A program made the position numbers and the translations under genes. Below the pieces are notes generated by a model that was not told the DNA's origin, did no database searches, and worked only from the letters and a program-made list of their open reading frames with translations. A stretch of 64,000 bases of DNA from Trichoplax adhaerens. Taxonomy: Eukaryota > Placozoa > Uniplacotomia > Trichoplacea > Trichoplacidae. The stretch's first letter is position 1; each line of letters starts with the position of its first letter. Below, piece after piece: positions 36,957 to 48,400 of this stretch. The stretch lies in contig NW_002060976.1 in assembly GCF_000150275.1 (NCBI RefSeq), positions 131,281 through 195,280 of the forward strand, written 5' to 3'.

Positions 36957-37450
36957 TGTTGCGAATACTCACGGATCTCAACCTGCTGCACAAGATTAGA
37001 TAGAATAACTGTATTCGGTACTTGTTATCATAAGAGAACTATGTCTAGTCAGGTGATCTGACTTATCTGTATCCAACCATTAGCCGAAAGACTACACATA
37101 AATGTGCACATCGTGCAATCAGTCATTCAAGGGTTCTAGTTTCTAAAAGTACGCTCTAGGCTACGAGTAGCGAAGTTCTTGGAATACCTATTTGAGTCTT
37201 TACTTGATTAATTCGACATCAAGTCATATATACATATATTCATCAAGAACTACAAATACAACAATCCTAAACATCGAAATTTTATCAGGAGAAAAAATAA
37301 TGAGACCATAAGTAGTAAATTGAACAACAGGATTATAGTCTATGGGTTCTTAATCAATACTTACTTAATGAAGGCAAATAGTTCTACACTGCATCTTATC
37401 ACTCTATTCCTAACAACTAAATACTGCAATTAGATGAAACTTTGACAACA
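36957..37450 (-). mobile_element. Possible solo LTR (TGTTG...CAACA), low confidence
   Basis: A 494-bp block less AT-rich than its flanks with inverted terminal pentamers TGTTG/CAACA, a common LTR end type. Flanking pentamers are agcac and agctt, matching at only three positions, so no clean target duplication. On the minus strand there is a TATA-like tract (atatatgtatatatg), but no AATAAA in the expected place. It may be an older LTR or chance. Confidence 0.3.
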
Positions 37451-37974
37451 AGCTTACTGTAAGGTAAACCCTTCCCAACATCTACTCTGCCTACAACTCT
37501 TAGTACTGGCGATCTCTCCGTTATCAGGAGGTTATAGTAAACTGTAGTTCTACCTAGACAAGAGCTGAGCGCAAACTTTACTAAAAAATGGTTCGATATT
37601 TCGTGAATCTATTGGAATATTTACTCATTATAAACACATATGTATTATTATAAAACTATGCAGTCATCTATACAAGTATGTAAAAAATCAAATAATGGTG
37701 CTGCATTATAAATTATCTATCAAAATTAAGATATATATTTGTTTACGAAAATCTCTTCGCGTCAATATTACAGTACAAACTGGTCTTTAGATAGCAATCT
37801 TAGTAACAAGTACGTCGTAGTCTGCCAAGTGGCACATGATCCTTGATGCTTAGATTATAGAATGCGAATTTTTCAGTGATTGAGCGATTAGAAACTAATT
37901 ATTGCTACAGCAAACTCGCCTTATTGTCAGCTTTATGGTAAATATTACTCCAATTGGTTAAATAGCTTACCTTG

Positions 37975-38721
37975 CTACTTAGCATGTAGCGTTGGAACAA
38001 AAGCAAGTATTATGTCTATCTTTTGATGCTATTAATTATTATTGATCGCTATCTTGATATCGTTTATCTGCTTTCTGCATACAAATTCATCATTAAATAG
38101 GCTAATATTCTTGCTATCATTTTTTGGTCCGTTGCATGCTTATTTGGTATTCGCGATTCTATCTTGATACCGGAATTTGTATGCCCAATAATTTTATTAA
38201 TATGTATTATCGGATATGGCTACTGGCCTTTGCGATAGCTACGAGGTTTGCTGGCTTGTTACGTTTGGCCTTTACATTAACATAGTAATAGCCACTCAAA
38301 AATTCAACCGCAAAATTCGTATATCAGTAATTATTAACAAAAACGTATGGCTATGCTCTTTTCTATATTCTACTAAAAGATTTAATATCATGGCTGTCAT
38401 TCTATTTCACAATTTATGCTGCTAAGGTAAAAAGGTGCAAGCAATGCTTTCGAATATTAGTTTATCGTTATCATCGCATTACCGCTGAACTCTTCAATCA
38501 ATCCCTTTCTTTATAATTTTACCAATACCGAAATGCTATACGCTATTATTGGATTTCTAGAAATGCTGTCGCAACATTTTTTAGATAAATTACTACTACC
38601 AACAATACTGAATGCCTCGATTACACTTCACTTAAAATGCAGTCAAAAAAGAAGAAATTCTGATTCGCCTTCAGCAAAGCCAGGATGGACAATCCTTTCG
38701 GAGATTTTATTTATGCAATGA
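37975..38721 (+). pseudogene. Rhodopsin-type GPCR pseudogene (relaxin/glycoprotein-hormone receptor-like helix 7)
   Basis: Helices 3-7 can be read in order across frame changes. About 37984-38060 shows a helix-3 end with IIIDRYL (DRY motif at 38044-38052). Then VYLLSAYKFIIK is cut by TAG at 38098-38100, and helix 4 continues ANILAIIFWSVACLFGI. Around 38254-38310 is helix 5, WLVTFGLYINIVIATQKFNRK. Around 38349-38410 is a helix-6 remnant ending STKRFNIMAVILFH. Around 38461-38545 is helix 7, FIVIIALPLNSSINPFLYNF, holding the NPxxY-type motif and the PLNSSINP form found in LRR-containing receptors. At least one stop and several frameshifts make it non-functional. Helices 1-2 and any LRR ectodomain were not found. 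Confidence 0.8.
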
Positions 38722-38977
38722 CGATTCTTTTAAATATGAGGATTTTAACATGATCGCTAATACCAATGAAAGCAATTACTAAGAATTTCTTTAAAATTCT
38801 AACGGTTCTAATAAAATAATGCTAAATTAATTTAAATCTACAAATTAATAGCTTACATCGAACTATTGAGCTTTGCTTTTATATGCAATTATGCTTCGAT
38901 TGTCCTGCGTCTAATTACACTACCAAAGCAAAATCAGAATGTAATTTTGAAATAACTTATCTTCAAAATGCGTAGAC

Positions 38978-39440
38978 TCATTCAGTGTTATGTGCATTAT
39001 TAGCTAAGCGATATGATAATTCATTACTTTCGCCTACATATTCCATAGAATTTTCAAATCCATAATACTTCTCATTTCGATAGGCGCAATTTGGTACCCC
39101 CTGTGTCATCCATAGCTTATTACAAAACTTTAACTTTTTACAAGATTGATTTTTTATCTGGAGAAAATTTAGAACATCGTCTATGTTCGAACATTTTACC
39201 GATTGCTATGTTCGCTCATACATAGTATTAAAATTCATCTATTTAAATGACCTTGTTTCAATTGTGCAGCTTACAGATATGCCTATATATCTATAAACTA
39301 AAATTGTAGAGGTAATCATGTTTTTTCACTTTTATAACTTAGAAAAAAATCTATTCATATGATGAATTCAAATTCTTACCGGTCTGTATTTGTAGGAATA
39401 ATTAATTCTCCGTTCATGTGTGCATAATTTCCGATATACC
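38978..39440 (-). other. Unidentified exon pair with a decayed duplicate near 55 kb
   Basis: After a good acceptor (ttttctccag) a 59-residue frame runs 39157-38978: IKNQSCKKLKFCNKLWMTQG, then VPNCAYRNEKYYGFENSMEY, ending NNAHNTE and stop. Upstream, about 39440-39381 reads YIGNYAHMNGELIIPTNTDR and ends at a donor (gaccG gtaaga). The Cys spacing is faintly like a broken LDL-receptor class A module, but I cannot assign it. Matching but interrupted sequence exists at 54731-54830 and 55231-55305. It could be a small gene or the 3' part of one. Confidence 0.35.
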
Positions 39441-40236
39441 TTAATATATAAGGTAGATTATATTCTATGTGATCATATTTTCTCATTATCACTGTGCATA
39501 GACTTCAAAATTATTTATAGGATGCATATGAATTGGCACCAGTACCGATTGCACAAATAATTAATCAAGCGTTTAATTTATATCTTACTGATATGCTAAC
39601 TACGTCAAGCTCAATAAACTAAATTATTCATTATAGTTAATCTGATAACAGAATAATAACCTTTTTATTAGCTCGTTAGTTAACGTCTTATACCATTTTC
39701 TGCTCTTTACTTACATCAAGACTATCTATCTCTGACCTACTACTAGTTGCAACTTATCTGCTTTACACTCTGTTAACACATAATTTATACTAATATTACA
39801 TATGGATAATGTTTCTTTATTTTGAAGGATATTGATAACAATTAAATTGAATTTCAGTAAGTGAATATAAAGGATGTTTATTAAAAGCGTGACTGATTCA
39901 TGAAATCTGTCTTACGGGATTTAGCAGGAGCTGAACATCAGTATAGGAAAATTGAATATTGCATTTGATAACTTTATGGCAAAGGTTTGTACTTGGAAAC
40001 AAACAGATAGCTTTAAGACAAATATAGCTTCCTGGAATTAAGCATGTGCTTTATTCAACTGTAGAACGATTCATAAGGTAACATATTTAAGATTAGATTA
40101 ATTTTAATCATAATTTATTGTAATTCAGTGCTACTTAACCACAGTACTACAAGTGGAATCAGAGATGATTTCGCGAACTACATTAGATAAACATTAGAAT
40201 CTTCGAGCCTGACGGTATCTAAATATGCCAACACAT

Positions 40237-42728
40237 TTAAAACATTTGCGTTTGTGATACAATGTTATTCAGAGCTACAGCTTCATTTTGAGGATCTTTT
40301 ATTCTTGAAATAAAGAAGATAAAGCCTGGTAAAGTTAATCCTTGACAGGATATAGACACAATATATAAAATCCCAAAGAATCTTCTTGCACTTTCTGGAT
40401 ATCTTATGTTAGTCAATGCCAAAGTTAGCCATGTTAATGATAAAATGATCATCAGTATTATGATCGTTTTCAAGAACCTAGGAATATCGTTGCTATGACC
40501 CATTTTGAACAGTCTTCGAAGTCGGAATAAAAATAGCAATGCAATGATCAATATAAAGCCAATGAAACAGTACATTGGATAAGTAAAGAACCAACTGGCA
40601 TGATAAGGATTCATCCAACAACTGAAAATAATAAATGTAAAGTAATTTTAATAGTAAAATAATCAAAATTACTGAATAAAGCATGAAAGCTGACGCAATA
40701 TGTCTCCATTTAAATAAGAAGACATCAACAATATTAATTAAACATCTCATCAATTGATGTAAAGAATTACATAGAACAATTTCTTTTAAGATTTAATGAG
40801 TATAAATAGCCACAGAGCTAAATGAAAGTATATAATAAAACAAGAATTTTCTATGTAAGTGTTGCTTACAATCCTGCATAATTACGGCCATAAATTTGGG
40901 CTTTACTAGCTGCTACAGAAATTCCAGTTACCAAAGTAGGTACACCTTTAAAACAATCATTTAAATAATTTATGATATCCCGTTAAATATTTAGGATATG
41001 ATGGAGTAGGTTAAGGCTGAATAAATAATTACCCTAAATTTAGTGTAATGTTGTAATGTAATGATTACTAAACGGCTTCAGTTTAACATTGTATCAACGC
41101 AATAATGTATGCTTATGTTGATGTTTAAGTATTAGCAGTATGACTGAAGAAATTTGCAAAAAATTTGATACATCAGATGAACACATGTTAAGTTGGCTAC
41201 CATTTAAATTTGAATACCTAACAATTTGAAATATCCTCGTGAATTTTAAGATTATACTGTTTAATTTGCAAATTAGGTACGCAAGCTATTAAGATAACTG
41301 TTTTCATGGTCTTAGTAGAGTGTGACTTAATGCGTTTATCTCTTTCGTAGCATGAGAACTTATTACAATTTTCCTATAAGCTCATTTTGGCTATTGAGAT
41401 TATGAAAAAGATCGAGTGCCAAAATGTTAAGTAGGATCTTCTCGTTAATATAATACTTTTAGTATCAAATTAATCTAAAAGATTTTATAATTCGAATGAA
41501 GATTTCATTTTTTTCTAAATAATTCAAATCAGTGCAGTGCGATCAGTAACAAAATTTTAGGATTTTCTACCGTCAGTCATTTCATAAATCTTTTATTCTT
41601 GATTTCAGCTACTGCATAAATCAATTAGAAAATGCTTTCATAACATGATTATTTTCGTTTATTTAAGGCAATTAATTTGATAGTTTAACATTCAAGGAAC
41701 GAATAATTCTTATGCTTGATACGGAAATTCATGAAATTTAAATCTATATTGCGAAAGAATGCAATGATTTCTGCTAATTGTAGTAGTACCGTAGGTGGCT
41801 AACAGTAACTAGACGGCACACTTATACTGTTTCTAGATTGAAAATGGGATTCTCCATTCAAGGCCATATCTGATAGCCAAATACAATATTATGTAGACTG
41901 TCTTGCATATAAGAGTTAAAGTATAATTATCTGGTTTATCTTAGTCAGGTGCATAATAGAGCTTTTACAGTCTTGAACAAGTATATCTACTATAGAGTGG
42001 AAGCATTTATTTGTGTAGTTTGTATAGAAGTGATTCGTACGCAAATTCATCTAAGTGGCATTGTCTGCTTTATCTAATTCGTTTTCAACTGTTCTTATAA
42101 GAAGCAAAAATCAGAATTCTTTTTCGACAGACACACGTAGCTGTAAATGTTATTATTCAAGGCTATTTTTTCAGTGTTGACCTTTAAATTAGGGAATTAC
42201 TGAATTTTGTTAACTCAAACATTAGGTTACGTAGGCGAACTAACGGTAATAGCTGGAGATTATTACACAGTCATTACATAGAACAGAATTAAAATCAGTT
42301 CGATTTGTCTAAATGGAAATCAAATCTTGGTGATTTTATGACAACTTACCATAGGCAATGGTGACTGCAAGTAGCCGCCATTTTGTAATGTTTACGAATT
42401 TTATATCGGAAGAGGCTTTAAGAAGTTCAAAATAGGCGTAAACTGTAGTAGTAGCCATCCAAAGAATTTTTGAAAACATGAATAAATAGACGAGGATCGA
42501 TATAATCTTGCATAAGATTTCATTATTGGTGGCTCGTTGAACACCATATTGCAGCGAACAGACAACAGCCATGGCAATATATAGATTAATAATCATGAAT
42601 TTGCCCTCTCCAATTTGTATTTTGCTACATAATAGACAAATACTGCTAGTTATTAATGCATAAAATACAGAACTTAAAAAATCAATATCGCAGTGTTTAC
42701 AATTTGAGCGTAGATAATGAATAAGATA
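40237..42728 (-). CDS. Adhesion/secretin-class seven-helix receptor, transmembrane part in three exons
   Basis: Exons 42728-42350, 40945-40870 and 40621-40237 sum to 840 nt (279 codons plus stop) with both junctions in phase. The first exon opens with SNCKHCDIDFL, reminiscent of a GPS end, then helix 1, then MIINLYIAMAVVCSLQYGVQ (helix 2), the conserved helix-3 Cys in ILCKIISILVYLF, SKILWMATTTVYAYFELL and KWRLLAVTIAYG (helix 4). The small exon gives GVPTLVTGISVAA...YGRNYAG. The last gives the second-loop CW pair (FCWMNPYHASW), helix 5, FLKTIIILMIILSLTWLTLA (helix 6) and GILYIVSISCQG (helix 7, the QG of this class), with a short tail. The class fits B2 adhesion receptors. No GAIN or other ectodomain exon was found upstream before the repeats at 42.86 kb, so the gene may be incomplete here or N-terminally short. 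Confidence 0.78.
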
Positions 42729-42863
42729 CTGATATTGAAAATTTGAAATTTTACAATTACTGTTGCTTTTAGTATTAGTAATTCAACTATTTTCAAAAAT
42801 TGCGAGACCTACAATAATAGCCCATTTAAATTTCAGTAATGGTATTTATGCACGAAATTATCG

Positions 42864-43450
42864 TAGCTTATACGTAAGTTTAGTAGCCTCTTCTATGTAA
42901 TTTTGTCTCTAATCATTTATTATGAGATCGTATTTCGACGTTTCGATATTTCAGCTACCGGCTTAGTATTAACTAAAACGGTGCAGCTATTTTATAGCAA
43001 ACGTTCAGTATCTGCTACTAAAAGTCTATGTTCTGAGTTTGTGACTGATAAGAGAAGATTTAGTACTCCAATAAATGTAGGAAATATATAATATGAACGA
43101 GAACCGATACGAAATCGGTCATTTTGCAAACTGCCAACGAGAACCGATTTTGCATCGGTTCTTGTTCATATATACTATGATAGTCCGAATGTAGCGAATG
43201 ATTTAGCATTGCAGATAGTATTGTAGCTTATATATAAGATTAACCGCCTCTTCCAATGTAGCTTTGTCCCGAATCGCTTTAATGTGCATTTTAAGTAGTC
43301 ATTTACTGATATTCTGAAACTTTACCAACAGCTAAACAATAATCATAATAGTACAGCTATTATAGCAGACGTTCAGCATATGCAACAATAATTGCATGTT
43401 ATAAGGTCATGACTGTTACAAATTTTGCTCACCACTCGAACGAGGAAAAT
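42864..43450 (+). repeat. Diverged direct repeat (two copies of about 230 bp) bracketing a hairpin
   Basis: About 42864-43090 and about 43222-43450 share ordered words: gtagcttata(c/t), gcctctt, tttgtc, then cagctatt...atagca(a/g)acgttcag. They diverge by indels and substitutions. Together with the central palindrome they look like the remains of one element or a local duplication. No coding sense seen. Confidence 0.5.
43091..43171. repeat. Long hairpin (29-nt arms, three mismatches)
   Basis: The left arm 43091-43119 (atatgaacgagaaccgatac...) pairs with the right arm 43143-43171 at 26 of 29 positions, and two of the three differences would be G-U in RNA. The loop is 23 nt. The right half also folds alone (gaaccgat tttgc atcggttc). 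AT-rich flanks (tatata) continue the symmetry weakly. It resembles a small foldback element or MITE core, or a hairpin RNA gene; no more can be said from one copy. Confidence 0.7.
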
Positions 43451-43871
43451 GTTGGTAATCTAACTATTAGAGAGAAGGATTAAAGATAGTACAACTTAAT
43501 CTATGTATACTCAAATATTTATATTGTCTAATAATAACTACTATTTACTTATATACCCGTATTACGGTAGCTCTATTTTTAGAACTTTACTATAATATTA
43601 TTCACTAATTGAAACTTAATAGAGTCTGGTCATCAAATTATCGTGGGCAGACGCCTGCAATACTAGTTGCAAGTTGCTATTTTTTACAAGAACAATCCAA
43701 GAATGCTCACGAGTTACTAACTTCATCCTTTATTTCTTGCTTAACAAGTTCTTTATATAATAGCCCATACTTAAGAACTGTCCCTAAGAGCAAATAAAGT
43801 CCATGCTTGATATGCTAAGCGAAGAATTTATGATACTGTACATTTCTTTACGATAATAGTGTAATAAAGTA

Positions 43872-43917
43872 GGTATGTCAATACTAGATAAGATGGTATG
43901 TCAATACTACATAAGAT
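43872..43917 (+). repeat. Tandem duplication of a 23-bp unit
   Basis: ggtatgtcaatactagataa-gat occurs twice head to tail (43872-43894, 43895-43917), differing at one base, and a third start (ggtat) follows. Short local duplication. Confidence 0.8.
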
Positions 43918-44188
43918 GGTATCCGTACTTATTAATACGAGTACGTACCACAGTCGGCCAATAATTATAACATACTGATAACTATGCTTGCTCACGGAAT
44001 CGTAATACAAGTAAAGGTTCCTTATAACTTTGTTAGATCGTATAGTAATGATCTTGTAATTTAGCAATTAAAATCTAAAATCTACTTAAGAGCAGGTCAA
44101 ACGTAACTCAGGGTGTTTTTTGTGCAGTAAGAAATTTCATATGTAATGGATGATAAAGATTACTATTCTTAAACTTAAATACTACAAT

Positions 44189-45428
44189 TACGACAGTGTT
44201 ATGTACTGTATTAGAGTAGAAATATCTATGTTAGGATAATTCTGTTAGCTTATCCTTATTTAGTTAACTTTTAATTTGGATATACTATGTTTCAATATAG
44301 CACTGACTTTTTATGACAGTGACACTTTGTTACGGAGCCATGCTTCGAAATATTAATTGCTATGTTATTTAAAATATCTCATTTAAATTATTGTTTGCTC
44401 CAGTAGCTTATTAGATATTAATGTTTATTAATAAGCACTTATTATAGCCAAGGTATCAGAAAGTTAAATATTGTTGACGTGTCAGAACTAACATACTTAG
44501 TCTGTCAACGTTAATTAATAACACCTTAAGTGTAAGATCAATTACTTTGTGGAGCCTTGAGGCTCTAGTTGCTATACTAGGATATGTATACTGTACAGTG
44601 TAAGCCGCTATTTCAAAAATATTCACAAGTGTACCATCGGCGAGACTATAAAAAGCGGAGCACTAGCTTAGCTTCTCAGTTTCAGTTAGTCATTTGCAGT
44701 ATCTTTTGACTATTATTGCTAAGAATATTCTTACGTTTTTCTTTAGTACATTTTACGACTAAGGTTAACGAAAATAAAGTAAAGTATTTAAACCTATTAC
44801 TCAATAGTAGCTTTTTTGTGTAGCTGAGAGTTAGTTCAACTACGATAGGTCCCTAAGTTAGTTAGGAACACAAGTACTAGTGAAGATAGTGTTTAAGACC
44901 CGGTTTCTTGTTACAAAGAAGATTTGTAACACACTTATACACATACTGAAATTAATAGTTATAATGGGGAATGCAAATCATCTACTTACAGTTCCAATCG
45001 TTGTGATTGTAATTTATTTATGGTAGATTGTAAATTATCGTAGAAATGTTCCGTGATAGGACATATCGTGATCTGACTATTTCTGTATTAGTCACCAGAT
45101 GTCTATGTTCGTAAATACTGTTGTCTGCATTAAGGGAGCAGTAGCTAAAATTAATATCTAATTCAGTAAATGATTCCAAACTTAATCGTACTAACTATGA
45201 CTCATAAGCTATTGAGGAATGGTATATAAATGCAGTATATCGTGTAATAAAGTGGATTCTTAAACTTAGCATTTAACGTAAAATATGAGGCGTATAAGTC
45301 TTTGTATAATCTGCTAGTAAAGCAAAAGTGTTTGTGATAGTGCAGATATCGTTCCTTGATACATGGTTCAAGGAATTGACTTATTGATCGTACACTACGT
45401 TTTCTTGTTGCAAAGCTGTTTTGTGACA
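44189..45428 (+). mobile_element. Solo LTR, family I copy A, split by a younger LTR
   Basis: Flanked by ACAAT at 44184-... specifically 44184-44188 and 45429-45433 (perfect 5-bp duplication). Ends TACGACAGTG (a mutated TGTgACAGTG) and GCTGTTTTGTGACA. It matches copy C (61645-62273) nearly end to end: left part 44189-44327, right part 44937-45428. A TATA box (TATATAAA, 45223-45230) is followed closely by AATAAA (45246-45251), giving plus orientation. Removing the nested insertion and its duplicated CACTT leaves about 631 bp, against 629 bp for copy C. No internal gag-pol sequence is present. Confidence 0.85.
44328..44931 (+). mobile_element. Nested solo LTR, family II (604 bp), inserted in copy A
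   Basis: Starts TGTTACGG and ends TTTGTAACA, so the terminal six bases are inverted repeats (TGTTAC/GTAACA). It is flanked by CACTT at 44323-44327 and 44932-44936, a perfect target duplication lying inside the older LTR; copy C lacks this insert. It contains a TATA box (TATAAAAAG, 44647-44655), an initiator-like tcagtt run about 30-40 bp later, and AATAAA (44773-44778), so plus orientation. It is the youngest mobile insertion that can be ordered in this window. Confidence 0.88.
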
Positions 45429-45433
45429 ACAAT

Positions 45434-48400
45434 TAGAAATTGTTCTAAAACAATATTGATGTATTTACATGATTAAGTTAATGCTACGACCCGAGATAAT
45501 ATTTAAGATAAGAGAGATTGTAACTAAAAGACCATGTATAAGAACTTTTTTGTATACCTACTGCTGCTATGAACTCTAAATCAGGAATAGTAATATCGAA
45601 AAATAACTTTCTGCACAAGATTTTTCTTCATAAATAGGGTATTCTCATAAAGCAAAAGCAGTCGCAATTGTTGAGGAGGGTCATAGCTATGGCTTTTGAC
45701 TTTGAATCTCAATTATATCCTATTCTTTCTTGTTATTACATTGGATTACTGTTATGATTCTGTATATTATATTTTATCGCGATCATATTTAGTACCAATA
45801 TGTTTATGCATATCGCTATTTGGTGATCAATAATGGTAGGATTTTTCGCTTCGAAGAAGGCGAAATGTTATTTTCTAATTGCAATAGTCGTAAGTGGTGC
45901 AATCTCAAATAAGCTCAAGACTAAGATAATAGGACTGTACGTAAATAGATACAATGTAAGCTATATCGTAAGATTGCATAAGTGTCTTACTTAACGAAAT
46001 TGGAGTACAAATACAAACATAATATGTTAAAATGACGTATCTATTCACTCTCAGTAACAGAAGCATAACAAAAGGAAATTTCTGTAATTAATCAATTAAG
46101 TCTTTATGGAATTAAAGATGCACAATTAAAACTAATCTAATCGGTTAAAATCACATTTACCATTTCGATCTCCAATAGATGAATGAAATAAGGATTGATG
46201 CTAACGACAAGCCACTGCAGATTTCTGTTATAAGCCTTATTGCATAGTTGTAACCCGTGACGGACCGAACTTTTCGTAATTTTTCGTAGTGATTTATAGC
46301 AGGATGTTTTGGGTATGTCGACTACAAAATATTGGATAGTTTAAGTAGCTCTTAAATAAATTTCCATTACTATAAGTTATAAATAATCGAGTAAGAATAT
46401 CCGATCTTGGTAGAAGTTTGATACCTTCACCTTTACTATTAGTTTTGATTTATAAATTCGCACTAAGTCAATGAGGCATATAAACAGATATAAATACTAT
46501 TTATCATACATGTTTATTTGTCAAATTAGCAGTTCCATTTATTGGACTATGGCAATGTATAACTTTACGATATATGCTCTATTTAGTCTAACAGTTTCGT
46601 TTTCTGTGCTTATTTTGTTCTAAATCTACCAATGCAGCCAACCATTAGTCCATATCTCAGTTACTATAGCTATCGTACTCGTTAGTACGATCTACTGATC
46701 CGCATAACATCTTAACTACTAGCATATCAATTTATATTTAACAACCGCTATTTTCTTGCGAACCACACACTACAATAAACAGCCTATATTAAAGTGAGAT
46801 GGTAAATTATAATCTCTGATGATCACTGCAAATGATTTTACTCATTGATCAAATCCTCAATACTTTATTGAAGCTATCATCGTTTCTATAAGAATTTGAA
46901 TTAATGCCATTAAAGTTAATTAAGCCTTAAATAATCCAATCACCTGCGACAACTTGCAAAGTCTAGGGACCAGCTGTAACTGACCAATATGGCCTTTATT
47001 CATAGCTTGATTCCAAATACGCTTGAAATTTATATGTCTGAAGCCAGTATTAACATAGTATTGAGTTTGAAGTATCGATATTATTTCCAAAACGCCACTG
47101 ACAATTAAGTGATAATATATGGTAAAGAAGGAAATAGGTATAAATATTTATTTTAATGCATTTATTGCCCTCTTAGCCGTCAATAATTACACTATAGTTA
47201 CTTTATCCTTATAATAAAGTGTCCCTAATTACCAATAATTATACTTGAAGTGTAGAACAGATTTGAGTACTAAGCCTATAATCACGTTGTATAATAAATC
47301 GCAAAAGTCACAGTAATTATTTCAGCTAGTTACAGTAGCAATCTGAAGAAAGATTTGCTCTTGATGTAAATTAATTCGACGGGCTTTATGTAGTAATTCT
47401 ATAATATTGATATTACGAAACGATGCACTTGTATCACGTTAGAAGTTTGACCAATTGTAATGTCTAAAATTTAGAGTCAGTGTATTGGGAATCTAAGGAT
47501 TAAAATCTTTCTTTAAAGCTAACATTTTAATATATTATGAAATCTTAAATAATCCCGTGGCATTAAACTAAGATAAGAAGTTGGAAGATCTCTAAAGTAT
47601 AATTAGTTAAGCTACTCGTAATTTCTGGCTTCGATTAAATCGAATCTACATACGAAATACTTAATTAGAGCTAAATATCCCTACTATTGAAACACTTATC
47701 CTTTTTTTCAACAGCAGATGCTAAATTAAAGTTCATGAATTTAAAAGCAATGGCGATAACGTCTACGAAATTTTACTAAAATCACAATCCAAGACTAGAT
47801 AAGGAGCGACCATACTAATCTCTAATTTCCATATTTTCTCTATTGTAAATTGATAAAGTACTGTGCACACAGGGTTGATTAAGATAATGTATAACTCCTA
47901 GTTATGTATGCGTGCATGCACATGTCAATACCCTAGGGTTACCTGCAATTTCTTAGATTGGTTCTTGGTGATGAATTTTGGACTGAAGACGGTAATTCAT
48001 CCAATGTTTGACAGTAAGGCAAGTTTCTATCCAGCAGATGTAAAATAAAATAAGGAATTAAAGAAAGTAAAAGATAAATAATAATTAAAAAATAAGTAAT
48101 AAATAATATAATGATGCTAAAAGATATTTCGAGATATTTCGCAAAAATGGATATCTCAAATTATTGCAAATAATGATATTATAAGTCTAATTAGTTCTTA
48201 AATTATATGTTCCCTTAGTTTTTTTCCAATAGAAGTCTCTAAGGTACCTTATTTTTATTTAAGGCGCCATAGAACTACTATAATGTAACTATCTGGTATA
48301 GTTTGATGGGATAGACTTAATCGCTAGATGCTTTAAAATCTTGTAAGATTGTACTGAGAGGTTAAGCATAACAATGTGAACTAATTTATTAAAAAAGGGC

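Noticed and set aside
37440-37580. TGTTGGGAAGGG start at about 37478 (minus) as an alternative LTR beginning
   Set aside because: No matching 3' end or target duplication could be found for it.
40493-40753. Minus-strand 86-codon hydrophobic ORF overlapping the receptor's last exon
   Set aside because: It is another frame of exon 40621-40237 plus adjoining intron; the phase-consistent exon structure explains the DNA.
45340-45390. tRNA B-box-like ggttcaagga in the family I repeat, suggesting a SINE
   Set aside because: The unit has TG/CA-type ends, 5-bp target duplications, TATA and AATAAA but no matching A box or tail, so an LTR explains it better.
45202-45432. Minus-strand 76-codon ORF
   Set aside because: Lies wholly within the family I LTR and is not conserved as a frame in copies B and C.
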